Part shown: positions 34,061 to 42,905 of the stretch, in pieces
Numbering within the stretch: position 1 is the first letter of the stretch
How the letters are laid out: each line of letters opens with the position of its first letter
NCBI GenBank assembly: GCA_947626985.1
Contig: CANQUG010000026.1
Location: 1 to 46,526, forward strand
DNA length: 46,526 nt
Direction: 5' to 3'
Source: an uncultured Lachnospiraceae bacterium
Lineage (GTDB): Bacteria > Bacillota > Clostridia > Lachnospirales > Lachnospiraceae
The notes under the pieces: model-generated
Seen by the model: the letters and a program-made list of their open reading frames with translations, nothing else
The model's database searches: none
Told to the model about the DNA's origin: nothing
Translations under genes and position numbers: made by a program

Positions 34061-34705
34061 TCATGCCTTCTCCTCTTTTCCAAGTCTTTCACCCATCCGG
34101 AAAGCCATCTCCAGGTCTTCCGGGAATCTGGACTCCCGCATATCTTTTTTGTGCTGTTCATCGAAACCTGCCATATTGAATTTGGTATAATCGTTAACCT
34201 GGAGTGTATCACAGCTGGGATAGATCTCCATGCTGCCGTTCAGTATCTGAAAGCCCCGCAAATATTCCTCCATCTTTGCTTTGTACCAGCTGTCGTAGGT
34301 GGATTTATCCGCATTCATGGTGAGAATCACACCCACGTTGACCTTCCCGGTAAAATAATTCGCATAATCATCATAAGACAGCGCAGAAAAACGCAGGCGC
34401 TCCAGGAGAGCGTGAACCTGACTTGTAACGTCTCCCAGATAGATCGGTGAACCGATAATCAGCGCATCTGCGCCAAAAATCCGGTCAATCACCGGAGAAA
34501 GATCATCCTTCCAGAAGCAGTGACAGCGCTGCGCGCCTTTGCGTTTGCACGCAAGACAGCTGCGGCAGCCGGCAAAGCTGAGATCATATAGATCGATATA
34601 TTCAGTCTCCGCCCCCGCTGATTCCGCTCCTTTCTGTGCCGATTTCAGCATCATGGCCGTATTCCAGTTCTTCCTCGGACTCCCGTTTAAAATCATTATT
34701 TTCAT
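34061..34705 (-). CDS. Flavodoxin-family NAD(P)H-dependent FMN reductase
   Basis: A 214-residue flavoprotein. Residues 1-15 read MKIMILNGSPRKNWN, the FMN phosphate-binding loop; CRSCLACKRKG (about 47-57) is the double-Cys motif common in this iron-sulfur-flavoprotein-like subfamily; ADALIIGSPIYLGDVTSQ (about 79-96) forms the flavin-stacking loop. It probably reduces flavin or small electrophiles in the cytoplasm. A GAGGGG site precedes the ATG. It is followed by the DUF4869 pair on the same strand, 95 bases away, without evidence for a shared role. Confidence 0.88.
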   Translation of the reverse strand: MKIMILNGSPRKNWNTAMMLKSAQKGAESAGAETEYIDLYDLSFAGCRSCLACKRKGAQRCHCFWKDDLSPVIDRIFGADALIIGSPIYLGDVTSQVHALLERLRFSALSYDDYANYFTGKVNVGVILTMNADKSTYDSWYKAKMEEYLRGFQILNGSMEIYPSCDTLQVNDYTKFNMAGFDEQHKKDMRESRFPEDLEMAFRMGERLGKEEKA

Positions 34706-34791
34706 AATATCCCCTCCTGATTCTTAAGATTTTGCTTCTTCAGCCAGCTCCTGAAACTTCCCATCCCGGCAATGTCAAACGCTCTTTTCCT

Positions 34792-34976
34792 CTACAACTG
34801 ATCCGATTTTTCCTTATTTTCTTTTTCCAAAAAAGTCTCCACCTGCATCACGAATTTCTGCGCACTTTTGATTTGGTTCTCCGAATCCTCCCTGGAAGCT
34901 TACTAATAGCTGCTTTTAAATCTTCTTTGGCGCGGTTAAACCGATATTCTGAAAGCGTCTTCACATCAGGCTGCAT
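34792..34976 (-). pseudogene. hepT: HepT (HEPN) toxin gene with an internal deletion
   Basis: The frame opens at an ATG at 34976 (overlapping the end of mntA by 11 bases) with VKTLSEYRFNRAKEDLKAA, the usual first helix of a HEPN protein. In another frame the usual last helix follows at once: ASREDSENQIKSAQKFVMQV, ending at a TAG at 34792. About 80 middle codons are missing, including the R-x4-6-H catalytic motif region, and the joint shifts the frame so that the first part stops early. The toxin is therefore dead. The intact antitoxin gene remains upstream. Confidence 0.78.
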
Positions 34977-35316
34977 ACAAAACTACCCCCTCCTCAGATA
35001 CATTTCGATAGAATGGAGATACCTTCATCCATGACATAAATTCCTGATAGCTTACATCTATGATGGAAAACACTTTAAAATATTTGAGTGAAATATCCGT
35101 TGAAACATTATTTAACTTGTCCTCAAAACATCTCAGTTCCCGATCTGTCCCGTCAATCAGAATCATAATATCTATATCCGATTCATTAGTAGCTGTTCCG
35201 CGAGCAGCCGAGCCATATAGAATCACTGCCTTCAGCTTATCCATATATACTTCCTGCAGCATATCGGCAAGCTCACTAAGCGCCTTTCCTAATTCCTTAT
35301 TCTGCAGCTTTTTCAT
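34966..35316 (-). CDS. mntA: MntA-type nucleotidyltransferase antitoxin
   Basis: A 116-residue minimal nucleotidyltransferase. The signature GSX10DXD is complete: Gly35-Ser36 in LYGSAARG, then Asp47 and Asp49 in SDIDIMIL; a third acid may be Asp73 or a neighbour. MntA proteins inactivate the RNase HepT by adding AMP groups to a Tyr. Here the partner is broken, so this copy is an orphan antitoxin or is on its way out, unless it serves a HepT elsewhere. A TTGCCA-18-TAAGAT promoter lies upstream. Confidence 0.85.
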   Translation of the reverse strand: MKKLQNKELGKALSELADMLQEVYMDKLKAVILYGSAARGTATNESDIDIMILIDGTDRELRCFEDKLNNVSTDISLKYFKVFSIIDVSYQEFMSWMKVSPFYRNVSEEGVVLYAA

Positions 35317-35372
35317 AAAACCATCTTCCTTTCAACAGTTTCTCAGTTGCCGCCTCTCCGTTGCTTATGGGT

Positions 35373-35402
35373 ATCTTACCACAGACCTGCAAGGAATGGC
35401 AA
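35373..35402 (-). promoter_or_regulatory. Candidate promoter of mntA
   Basis: TTGCCA (35402-35397), 18 bases, TAAGAT (35378-35373) on the minus strand, about 57 bases before the start codon. The rest of the 379-base gap (35317-35695) holds no gene I can support. Confidence 0.55.
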
Positions 35403-35593
35403 GCAGAAGGCCGGAAACTTTCAGAACCCATCTCTATGATGAACTGTCAGTACACCGGTCATCCATACCAATTTTTTCCTCATCCGGGAATGAAAACAGA
35501 AACAGGCCCTGACATTCCGGAGCTTCGGCATCGATGGCTTTTGTAGGCAGATGCGTATCCCCAAAACATACCTTGCTCTTTTCCTCGAAAACA

Positions 35594-35604
35594 TATAATA
35601 TAAT
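35594..35604 (+). promoter_or_regulatory. Candidate -10 region of the DUF1461 gene
   Basis: Two overlapping TATAAT hexamers (35594-35599 and 35599-35604) lie about 95 bases before the start codon. TTGCTC at 35573 is 15 or 20 bases away, so the -35 assignment is weak. Confidence 0.5.
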
Positions 35605-35695
35605 AACAGGATTTCAAAAACATTGCCTGGAGGCAGTATGTCTTTAAAATCCAAAACACCTTATAAAACAGTTGATATATACGGAGGTCTGCCCT

Positions 35696-36343
35696 ATGAA
35701 ACTATTTCACCAGATCATCACAGCCCTGGTGCTGATGCTCTTTATTACTTCCTTTGCCGTGACAGTAACGCTCAATTTCCGTCCCCTTTACTATTTCGAC
35801 ATCAGATACCTGGACATTCCATCTATGTCCGGCATGAGTGCCGAAGAAATCAGAACGAACTACGACGCCCTCATTGATTACAATTCAGTCACCGGCCCCA
35901 AAACCCTGAATTTCCCCACTCTTCCCATGTCTGAGAACGGCCGCATCCACTTTAAGGAAGTCAAACGTATTTTTCTTGCATTTGAATATATGATGTTCGT
36001 TACTGCTATTCTGACGGTGATCCTGATCGTCATTTCCGTCAAAAAAGTGCATAAAATTCTTTTCTTAAAACTGGCTGCCATTTTTACGGCCGTCATCCCG
36101 GCTGTCCTGACTCTCTGCATCGGCATGAACTGGGAAGAAGCCTTTGTCGCTTTCCACCATATTTTTTTTGACAATGACTACTGGATTTTCTATCCCGGAA
36201 CAGACCCGGTCATCACCATGCTGCCGGATACTTTTTTCTTCCACTGCGCGGCCATGATCCTGATACTCATGTTTCTTGGAAGTATCATCTGCTTTGCGGC
36301 GCATCAGGTATTAAAACACAGCAAATTCTTCCGTTCAAGCTAA
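35696..36343 (+). CDS. DUF1461/TIGR01906-family integral membrane protein
   Basis: A 215-residue protein with four membrane segments (about 4-24, 92-112, 122-142 and 182-204) and two outer loops, the first long with a LNFRPLYYFDI segment after helix 1 and a MSAEEIRTNYDALIDY region. The topology and motif fit the TIGR01906 (DUF1461) family of Firmicutes; no activity is established for them, although relatives are linked to lipoprotein lipid remodelling (Lit-type proteins). GGAGG lies 8 bases before the ATG at 35696. It stands alone on the plus strand. Confidence 0.8.
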   Translation: MKLFHQIITALVLMLFITSFAVTVTLNFRPLYYFDIRYLDIPSMSGMSAEEIRTNYDALIDYNSVTGPKTLNFPTLPMSENGRIHFKEVKRIFLAFEYMMFVTAILTVILIVISVKKVHKILFLKLAAIFTAVIPAVLTLCIGMNWEEAFVAFHHIFFDNDYWIFYPGTDPVITMLPDTFFFHCAAMILILMFLGSIICFAAHQVLKHSKFFRSS

Positions 36344-36423
36344 GGAGTTTTCCGTTAAATTATAAGGTATTCCGCCATGAATGACAACTCCAAATCCGTT
36401 TGAGTTCTCCCGAAAAAACCACG

Positions 36424-36449
36424 CAAAAAGAGACGGCCAAAACCGTCTC
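36424..36449 (-). terminator. Intrinsic terminator of the M14-family gene
   Basis: GAGACGG pairs with CCGTCTC around six bases and runs into TTTTT on the minus strand, about 90 bases after the stop. On the plus strand the stem may also end the DUF1461 transcript (followed by CTTT). Confidence 0.8.
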
Positions 36450-36538
36450 CTTTACATTATGCTTCCTTATGCCTCATTTTCTGCGAAAAATCATGTACAA
36501 AAAACATATACCACCAAAATCAATGAATCAAAAAAGCA

Positions 36539-37543
36539 TCACACTTCTTCCGCGGAACTCTCAAGCCCGTAAGCCACCAGCGCATCTCCCTCCAGGACGC
36601 TCATACCGGCAGTATAGTAGATAACCGTTCCATCCTCCAGCGCATGGAATGACTTTTTGATATTTCCAAAGAAATCACCAAGCTCACCCAGAAGATCGCC
36701 CTTCCTCACCTGCTGGTCTTCCCGGACAGCCGGATACCAGACGCCCCGCATGTCCGACTCCAGATACTCCGTATTGCGGTAAATCTTTTTCGGATATGTT
36801 TTCCGATATTCAGCAGTCATCCCATACATCCCCAGATGATCCAGAAGAAGCAGCATACATTCCCGGATCTGCTCTGCCCATTCTTCTCTCACAATTCCGC
36901 CGTACCCGCATTCCAGGATAAACCCGGGGATATCCAGATAATTAGCCGCATAGCCGTACTCTCCCACGGAATTGGAAGAAGCCAGAAGATACCTCACATT
37001 CATGGTCTTTGCAGCGGCCAGAGCAGCTTCCGTCACTTCAGGCGCCCGTGGATAAAAGATACAGGGTGAAAGAGCCTCGCACATGCCTCCGCCGTGAAGA
37101 TCGGCGATAAAATCCACCCCCGGAAAGATTTCCTTCACAAACCAGGCGGCAATCTGCTGCCCTATGGTTCCGCGTTCATTCCCCGGATAATCCGCGTTCA
37201 GATTTACATGATCCTCCGGAATAAATCTGGCGTACTGCTGCCAAAAGCCGCTGGTATTCACGCAGTGCATGAGGATCACATTTCCCTTCAGATTTTCCGG
37301 CTGAATTTCCTTAGCCAGACGGGCCGCAGCGGCAGATCCGTTATATTCCCCCGCATGAATCTGCGCTGTGATCAAAAGTGTTCTGCCCTCCTGAGAGCCG
37401 CAGATGAGCGTCGCGGGGATCTCATATTCCCTTCCTCCGGGATGAAGCATCACCTGCTTTTTCTCTCCTGGTTTCAGCTCATAGCCGCATACCTTCCACT
37501 CATTCATCCCGGCTGCTCCTCTTGGAATCGCAATTTCAGACAT
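36539..37543 (-). CDS. M14-family deacylase (succinylglutamate desuccinylase/aspartoacylase-like)
   Basis: A 334-residue zinc hydrolase. The metal ligands are visible as His63 and Glu66 in QIHAGEYNG and His149 in ADLHGGG; LNADYPGNERGT lies between. GFILECGYGG carries the likely catalytic Glu. The last 80 residues are a beta-rich domain (VRKGDLLGELGDFFGN), as in other AstE/AspA-like proteins. It probably cleaves an N-acyl amino acid or an amide-linked small molecule in the cytoplasm; the substrate cannot be read. It lies between the metal exporter gene and DUF1461, in the same direction as the exporter, 132 bases away. Confidence 0.85.
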   Translation of the reverse strand: MSEIAIPRGAAGMNEWKVCGYELKPGEKKQVMLHPGGREYEIPATLICGSQEGRTLLITAQIHAGEYNGSAAAARLAKEIQPENLKGNVILMHCVNTSGFWQQYARFIPEDHVNLNADYPGNERGTIGQQIAAWFVKEIFPGVDFIADLHGGGMCEALSPCIFYPRAPEVTEAALAAAKTMNVRYLLASSNSVGEYGYAANYLDIPGFILECGYGGIVREEWAEQIRECMLLLLDHLGMYGMTAEYRKTYPKKIYRNTEYLESDMRGVWYPAVREDQQVRKGDLLGELGDFFGNIKKSFHALEDGTVIYYTAGMSVLEGDALVAYGLESSAEEV

Positions 37544-37617
37544 TTCATCCCTTCCTTTTCATATTCTGATAATACTGATATTCAAAAGCATTGATAAAAT
37601 TACAGAGAGCATACCCC

Positions 37618-37640
37618 TGCGGCAGAACCTGTCTGCCGCA
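37618..37640 (-). promoter_or_regulatory. Hairpin between the exporter and the M14-family gene
   Basis: TGCGGCAGA pairs with TCTGCCGCA around five bases, about 35 bases after the exporter stop. No U-tract follows on the minus strand, so it may be a stability element or a weak terminator. Confidence 0.45.
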
Positions 37641-37674
37641 AAAATATGCCCATATACAAGAACAGGAAAATAAA

Positions 37675-39558
37675 CTAAAGTTTTTTTACAAACAGCGCAC
37701 GGATCGCATTTAAAATCGCAATGACCATTACGCCGACATCCGCAAAGATCGCCAGCCACATGGTCGCGATACCCAGTGCGCCGAGGATCAGGCAGATCAG
37801 CTTGATCCCGATCGCAAAATATATATTCTGGTACACAATGCGCAGGCACTTTCTGGATATCCGGATCGCCTTCGCGATCTTCAGTGGATCGTCGTCCATC
37901 AGAACCACATCGGCCGCCTCGATCGCAGCGTCGGACCCCATCGCGCCCATCGCGATTCCAATGTCAGCACGCGAGAGAACCGGGGCGTCATTGATCCCAT
38001 CGCCGACAAACGCCACCTTCTCCCTGTCATCTTTTTCTGCCAGAATGTGTTCCACCTTTGCGACCTTATCAGACGGAAGCAGTTCGCTGTACACCTCGTC
38101 AATACCCAGATCCCTTGCCACAGACTCCGCTACGCGCCTGGCATCGCCGGTCAGCATGATCGTCTTCTTCACTCCTGCATGCTTCAGCTGTGCGATCGCT
38201 TCCTTTGAAGTCGCTTTGATATCGTCAGAGATCACAATGTGTCCCGCATATTTGCCGTTAAGCGCCATGTGTACGACCGTACCCACATGATGACAGTGGA
38301 TCGCTTCAATTCCAAGCTTGTTCATCAGCTTTTCGTTCCCGGCCGCCACGTTCACGCCATCAACGACTGCCGTAATTCCGTGTCCTCCGATCTCCTGAAT
38401 ATCCGACACGCGGCTCCGGTCAAGCTCTCTGCCGTATGCCTGCTGAATACTCTTCGCAATCGGGTGGGAAGACGCGCTCTCAGCGTAGGCTGCGTACTCC
38501 AGTAATTTCGCCTGTTCAATGCTGCTGTGATGTACGTCGTTTACCTCAAAGACGCCTCTGGTCAAAGTTCCCGTCTTGTCAAATACAACATATTTTGTCT
38601 GTGAAAGCGTCTCAAGATAATTGGAACCCTTCACAAGAACTCCCTGGTTGCTGGCCCCGCCGATACCTGCGAAGAAGCTCAGCGGAATGCTGATGACCAG
38701 CGCACACGGACAGCTGATCACAAGGAAGGTCAGCGCCCGGTAAATCCACTGCACCCACTCCGGATTTCCGCCTGTCAGCGTGAAAAACAGCGGCGGGATC
38801 ACAGCCAGCGCCAGCGCGCAGTAGCACACCGCAGGCGTGTAAACCTTTGCGAATTTGCTGATGAAATCCTCGGATTTCGATTTCCTTGAGCTCGCGTTCT
38901 CCACCAGATCCAGGATCTGGGATACCGTCGAATCGCCGAACTCCTTCGTCGTCTGAATCTTCAGGACGCCGGTCATATTGATGCAGCCGCTGATCACCTC
39001 GTCTCCGGCTTTTGCCTCACGCGGCAGGCTCTCTCCGGTCAGCGCGCTTGTGTTCAGGCTGGACGCGCCTTCCAGAATCACGCCGTCGATCGGTACCTTC
39101 TCGCCCGGCTGCACCACGATCGTACTTCCGATCTCAACCTCATCCGGATCCACCTGTTCCAGCCTGCCGTCGTTCTCAATATTGGCATAATCGGGGCGGA
39201 TATCCATCAGTTCGCTGATGTTGCGGCGGCTTTTTCCCACTGCATAGCTCTGGAACCATTCGCCGATCTGGTAAAACAGCATGACGGCGACCGCCTCATT
39301 GTAATCTCCGCTCTTCTCATACAGCGCGATCACGATCGCCCCGATCGTCGCGACTGCCATCAGAAAGCTCTCATCAAAGATCTGTCTGTTCAGGATCCCT
39401 TTCCATGCCTTAAGCAGAATATCGTAACCGATCACCAGATACGGCACCATGTACAGCAGAAAACGCAGGATTCCCTGAACCGGCAGAAAATGGAGCAAAA
39501 TCACCAATGCCGCCGCAAGGAAAATGCGGGCAAGCATCTTCTTCTGTTTCTTATTCAT
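37675..39558 (-). CDS. P1B-type heavy-metal ATPase (zinc/cadmium exporter type)
   Basis: A 627-residue pump. Seen: TGESLPREA actuator loop (about 175), the membrane CPC motif in SCPCALVISIP, phosphorylation site DKTGTLT, SSHPIAKSI (the metal-ATPase HP motif), TGDARRVAE and GDGINDAPVLS. The last helices carry DVGVMVIAILNAIRAL, the Asp-containing signature of the Zn/Cd/Pb (P1B-2) group. There is no N-terminal metal-binding domain: it is encoded separately by the small gene 17 bases upstream. It should export divalent metal from the cytoplasm with ATP. It lies at the end of an operon for a nickel/peptide-type importer, an unusual pairing of uptake and export. Confidence 0.92.
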   Translation of the reverse strand: MNKKQKKMLARIFLAAALVILLHFLPVQGILRFLLYMVPYLVIGYDILLKAWKGILNRQIFDESFLMAVATIGAIVIALYEKSGDYNEAVAVMLFYQIGEWFQSYAVGKSRRNISELMDIRPDYANIENDGRLEQVDPDEVEIGSTIVVQPGEKVPIDGVILEGASSLNTSALTGESLPREAKAGDEVISGCINMTGVLKIQTTKEFGDSTVSQILDLVENASSRKSKSEDFISKFAKVYTPAVCYCALALAVIPPLFFTLTGGNPEWVQWIYRALTFLVISCPCALVISIPLSFFAGIGGASNQGVLVKGSNYLETLSQTKYVVFDKTGTLTRGVFEVNDVHHSSIEQAKLLEYAAYAESASSHPIAKSIQQAYGRELDRSRVSDIQEIGGHGITAVVDGVNVAAGNEKLMNKLGIEAIHCHHVGTVVHMALNGKYAGHIVISDDIKATSKEAIAQLKHAGVKKTIMLTGDARRVAESVARDLGIDEVYSELLPSDKVAKVEHILAEKDDREKVAFVGDGINDAPVLSRADIGIAMGAMGSDAAIEAADVVLMDDDPLKIAKAIRISRKCLRIVYQNIYFAIGIKLICLILGALGIATMWLAIFADVGVMVIAILNAIRALFVKKL

Positions 39559-39575
39559 ACTCTGTCACTCATTCC

Positions 39576-39794
39576 TCAGATATATACCTCGCAGTCCGGC
39601 TCCACCTTCTTGCAGGCCTTTACAACCTCCGGCATAACTGTCTTCGGATCCTGTCCTTCCTCAAATTCCACAATCATTTTCAGCGTCATAAAATTGACGA
39701 TCGCATTTTTCACTCCGTTTACTTTCTTTGTCGCATCCTCCATCTGATTTGCGCAATTTGCGCAGTCCACTTCGATTTTATATGTTTTTTTCAT
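39576..39794 (-). CDS. Free-standing heavy-metal-associated (HMA) domain protein
   Basis: A 72-residue ferredoxin-like metal chaperone. The metal site is Cys11 and Cys14 in DCANCA (preceded by Asp, as in zinc-type rather than copper-type domains), followed by a typical VNGVKNAIVNFMTLKM beta-hairpin. It probably hands metal to the ATPase encoded 17 bases downstream, replacing the N-terminal domain that the pump lacks. GGAGG with a spacing of 7 precedes the ATG. Confidence 0.9.
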   Translation of the reverse strand: MKKTYKIEVDCANCANQMEDATKKVNGVKNAIVNFMTLKMIVEFEEGQDPKTVMPEVVKACKKVEPDCEVYI

Positions 39795-39892
39795 GCTCTT
39801 CCTCCATAAATTCTTTTATTATTCATATTTTTCTCACAGATCCTGCGGAAAAGAAGCTGCCGTTCTCTCCGTGATCCCTGAAAGCTTCTGCT

Positions 39893-41095
39893 CTACAGGC
39901 CCCGGCGCTCCTTCGCGTCCTCAAAGGTATAGGAAAGCGCAAGCTCCTGAAGCTGTCCCAGCGTCGCATCCGGATTGTACAGCCTGCACACGTTCTGCAG
40001 ATCCTCATAATTGTACGCGTTGATCGCAATGCTCGAGGCAAGGGAGTATTTCTCCACATAATCCTGGGCGCTGTCCGATGTCCAGAAACCCTGCGTCAGA
40101 CGGAATGCCTTTCCATCCTCGCGGAAATCCTCTGCAAAACCGGTCACAGCATTGTACATGGCGGCAAACGACGGCCCGATGATCGAACAGTATTTCCCGG
40201 TGAGATAGGAAAGATTTCCCTCATTGTACAGCTGCAGATTCCGCTCGTTATAACAGTCGATCAGACCAAGCTGCGCGCCCTTGACCGTGTTGTACATCTC
40301 CGAGACCGGAAGCACCGACAGGACGACCGGATATCTGTCCTTCCCGTACTCTTCCCGCGCCGGTTCCAGAAATTCCTCAAAATCCAGATAGCCCGGGCAG
40401 ATGCAGACAGTCAGATCGCCCGCAGCAGCATGCCCAATCTCCCCGGACACGGCGAGCTCCTCCGCCGTCCGGTCGAAGTTCACGCCGTACGCCTCCTGCA
40501 GCGCATCGAGAATTCCTTCCGTCCGCGCCCTGTGCATTTCATTTCCCAGCGGCGCGCCGCCGCTCAGGATAAAATACTCGTCCCCGGCGTGCTGATCCGC
40601 AAAAAACCGCGCCATATCCGCGCCCGCCTGGTACTCGATCTCGCTTCCCGGTCCTACAACGCCCAGAAAATACGCATTGTCCTCCACTGAGGCAAACGCC
40701 TCATCCGAAACGCTCCCGGACGCCATCATATAGTAAACCTCGTTCTCAGCGCAAAGCTCCACCTCTGCGGCAAGATCGTAGCTGTTAAAGGAAAGAATCC
40801 CTTCCGCCCCGGCATCGCTGACATTCCGGATAAACTCCATTTCCTCCTCGGCGCTCGTGATGCTGTCCGAGTACAGGAACTCTACATCCGGAAAGCATGC
40901 TCCGATATAATCCTGCAGGTAGGTGCGGAACGTGATCACTTCCTCGTCGGTGATACTGTATACCAGTACGCCGATTTTGTGCGTCTCCATGCCGGCGCCT
41001 GCAGCCGCCTCCTGCGCGGAGACAGAGCCGCATACCGCTGCAGCCATTGCCGCACTCAAAAATCCTGCGCATAGTTTCCCTGTTATTTTTCTCAT
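39893..41095 (-). CDS. Periplasmic-binding-protein-like secreted protein
   Basis: A 400-residue exported protein with signal peptide (MRKITGKLCAGFLSAAMAAA, likely cut after VSA) and a type I periplasmic-binding fold: KIGVLVYSITDEEVITF (about 41-57), then the GAEGILSFN loop, GADMARFF and ILSGG. Such proteins usually bind sugars or small ligands, which is odd in a metal/peptide importer operon that already has a family 5 binding protein. Its mature part is acidic. AAAGGAG lies a few bases before the ATG at 41095; the longer open frame overlaps the ATPase gene. It may be a sensor or second receptor for the transporter. Confidence 0.72.
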   Translation of the reverse strand: MRKITGKLCAGFLSAAMAAAVCGSVSAQEAAAGAGMETHKIGVLVYSITDEEVITFRTYLQDYIGACFPDVEFLYSDSITSAEEEMEFIRNVSDAGAEGILSFNSYDLAAEVELCAENEVYYMMASGSVSDEAFASVEDNAYFLGVVGPGSEIEYQAGADMARFFADQHAGDEYFILSGGAPLGNEMHRARTEGILDALQEAYGVNFDRTAEELAVSGEIGHAAAGDLTVCICPGYLDFEEFLEPAREEYGKDRYPVVLSVLPVSEMYNTVKGAQLGLIDCYNERNLQLYNEGNLSYLTGKYCSIIGPSFAAMYNAVTGFAEDFREDGKAFRLTQGFWTSDSAQDYVEKYSLASSIAINAYNYEDLQNVCRLYNPDATLGQLQELALSYTFEDAKERRGL

Positions 41096-41120
41096 AACCG
41101 CTCCTTTATAAAAGTCTGCC

Positions 41121-42119
41121 TTACGCCGTCCCGGTGACAGATGCTCCGGACTGTTTGGAAACCTCGTGGTACAGATGGCATGCCACCTGATGATCCTCCG
41201 CCAGACTGAGAAGGGGCGCCCTTTTCTGCCTGCAGATTTCCATACAGTGCTCACAGCGATCCTGGAACGGGCACCCCGGAGGCACATCCAGAGGACTTGG
41301 CGCCTCGCTCTCAATACTCTCAATCTTTTTTGAGAAGTCCATATTGAGGTCAAAAACCGCGCCCAGCAGAGCCTGTGTATAAGGATGCTTTGCCTCCCCG
41401 ATCGCTTCTCCGGGCAGCACCTCCACGATGTTCCCCAGATACATCACCGCAATCTCATGCGCGAAAGACTGGATCAGTCCCAGGTCATGCGCGATGAAAC
41501 CGATCGAAATGTTCTTCTTTTTCTGCAGATCCACGATCAGCTCGATGATCGTTTTCTGCACGGAAACGTCCAGCGCACAGGTCGCCTCGTCCATCACTAT
41601 GATCTCCGGCTCCAGAGCGATCGCCCTCGCAATCGCGATGCGCTGCCTCTGTCCTCCGCTCATATTGTGCGGATAGCGGTCCGTGAACTCTCCCGGCAGG
41701 TCAACCATCTCGAGATATTTGCGGGCAACCGCATCCTTCTCGCTCTTTTTAATCCGCCTGAAGTTCAGCAGCGGCTCGCAGATGATATCGCGTATCTTCA
41801 TCTTCGGATTGAACGATGCGCCCGGATCCTGGAATACCATCTGGATATTCTGCCGATTCTGACGCAGCTCCTCTCCCTTCAGCTTCGTGATATCCTTTCC
41901 GCGATAGAGGATCTCGCCCTCGCTCGGCTTATCCAGCGACACCAGGAAGCGCATGAAGGTGCTCTTCCCGCAGCCGGATTCCCCCACAAGGCCGAGCGTC
42001 CTCCCCCTGTACATCTTCAGATTAATATCATTGCACGCAGTCAACACACGGTTGTTGGAAGCCGGAAACCTGCGTGTCACATGCTTCGCTTCCAGGATCA
42101 GTTCTCTCTCATTCGACAT
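41121..42119 (-). CDS. Peptide/nickel ABC transporter ATPase (OppF/NikE-type)
   Basis: A 332-residue ATPase: Walker A GLVGESGCGKST (about 46), Q-loop MVFQDP, signature MSGGQRQRIAIARAI (about 157), Walker B IIVMDEATCALD, and the Opp-type C-terminal Cys cluster CPFQDRCEHCMEICR that binds iron-sulfur in relatives. The start at 42119 (GGGAGG 8 bases upstream) overlaps the preceding ATPase gene by 11 bases. It forms the ATPase heterodimer with the upstream gene's product. Confidence 0.92.
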   Translation of the reverse strand: MSNERELILEAKHVTRRFPASNNRVLTACNDINLKMYRGRTLGLVGESGCGKSTFMRFLVSLDKPSEGEILYRGKDITKLKGEELRQNRQNIQMVFQDPGASFNPKMKIRDIICEPLLNFRRIKKSEKDAVARKYLEMVDLPGEFTDRYPHNMSGGQRQRIAIARAIALEPEIIVMDEATCALDVSVQKTIIELIVDLQKKKNISIGFIAHDLGLIQSFAHEIAVMYLGNIVEVLPGEAIGEAKHPYTQALLGAVFDLNMDFSKKIESIESEAPSPLDVPPGCPFQDRCEHCMEICRQKRAPLLSLAEDHQVACHLYHEVSKQSGASVTGTA

Positions 42120-42894
42120 AGCGCACACCTCCCACGGACGGAACCGCCTCCAAGAGCTTCTTCGTATACGGGTTCGCCGATTCATGCAGCATATGCTCAC
42201 GGTTTCCCTCGTCCTCGGTCTGTCCCATTTTCATGACGACTATGTAATCCGACATATAGGCGGCGACGCCCAGATTGTGTGTCACCACGATGATGCTGGT
42301 TCCATATTCATCTCTCAGCTCCATCATCTGCCGCACGATCTGCGCCTGTGTCGTGACGTCCAGAGCGCTCGTCGGCTCATCCGCCAGCAGAAGCTTCGGC
42401 TGATAAGTCATTCCCATCGCGATCCCGACCCTCTGGCGCATACCGCCTGAGAGCTGGAACGGATAACTGCGCATAATGTTGTCCCCGCTCGGAAGACACA
42501 TTTTCTCCAGCATCTCCACACCCTTGTCCCAGGCGTCCTTCTTTGAAATATTCTCATGTGTCCTTATGTATTCGACAAACGCGGTCCCAATCTTCTTGGT
42601 CGGATTCATCATCGCTCCGGAATCCTGAAAGATCATGGAAATATCTGTTCCGCGAAGCTTCCGCCACTGCTCGGCCGTGTTGCCGAGAAGAGATTTCCCT
42701 TCAAAGAGGATATCTCCCTCCGTGACTTTTCCGCCTCCGGCGAGCAGCCCGAGGACCGCACGGATCACGGTTGTCTTGCCGCTTCCGCTCTCACCCACGA
42801 TGCTGCAGATCTCTCCTCTGTCCAAACTCAGGCTGAAATGTTTTACAGTCGGCACGTTTTTGTAGGATATCGTAACATCTTTTATCTCAAGCAT
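42109..42894 (-). CDS. Peptide/nickel ABC transporter ATPase (OppD/NikD-type)
   Basis: A 261-residue ATPase: Walker A SIVGESGSGKTTVIRA (about 32-47), Q-loop MIFQDSG, signature LSGGMRQRVGIAMGM and Walker B LLLADEPTSALD, with VVTHNLG switch. It is shorter than OppD, as usual for NikD-like members, and lacks the long Cys-rich C-terminus. Overlaps the next gene. Partner of the OppF/NikE-type ATPase. Confidence 0.92.
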   Translation of the reverse strand: MLEIKDVTISYKNVPTVKHFSLSLDRGEICSIVGESGSGKTTVIRAVLGLLAGGGKVTEGDILFEGKSLLGNTAEQWRKLRGTDISMIFQDSGAMMNPTKKIGTAFVEYIRTHENISKKDAWDKGVEMLEKMCLPSGDNIMRSYPFQLSGGMRQRVGIAMGMTYQPKLLLADEPTSALDVTTQAQIVRQMMELRDEYGTSIIVVTHNLGVAAYMSDYIVVMKMGQTEDEGNREHMLHESANPYTKKLLEAVPSVGGVRYVE

Positions 42895-42905
42895 CTCGTA
42901 CCTCC

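Noticed and set aside
34706-34791. A separate small gene between the flavodoxin-family gene and hepT
   Set aside because: No frame with a start and ribosome site.
35403-35572. Short open frames in both directions upstream of mntA
   Set aside because: No ribosome site or recognisable motif; composition looks non-coding.
35638-35877. 80-codon plus-strand frame with a good GGAGG before its ATG
   Set aside because: It overlaps the DUF1461 gene in another frame and its second half is a shadow; a short leader peptide is possible but unsupported.
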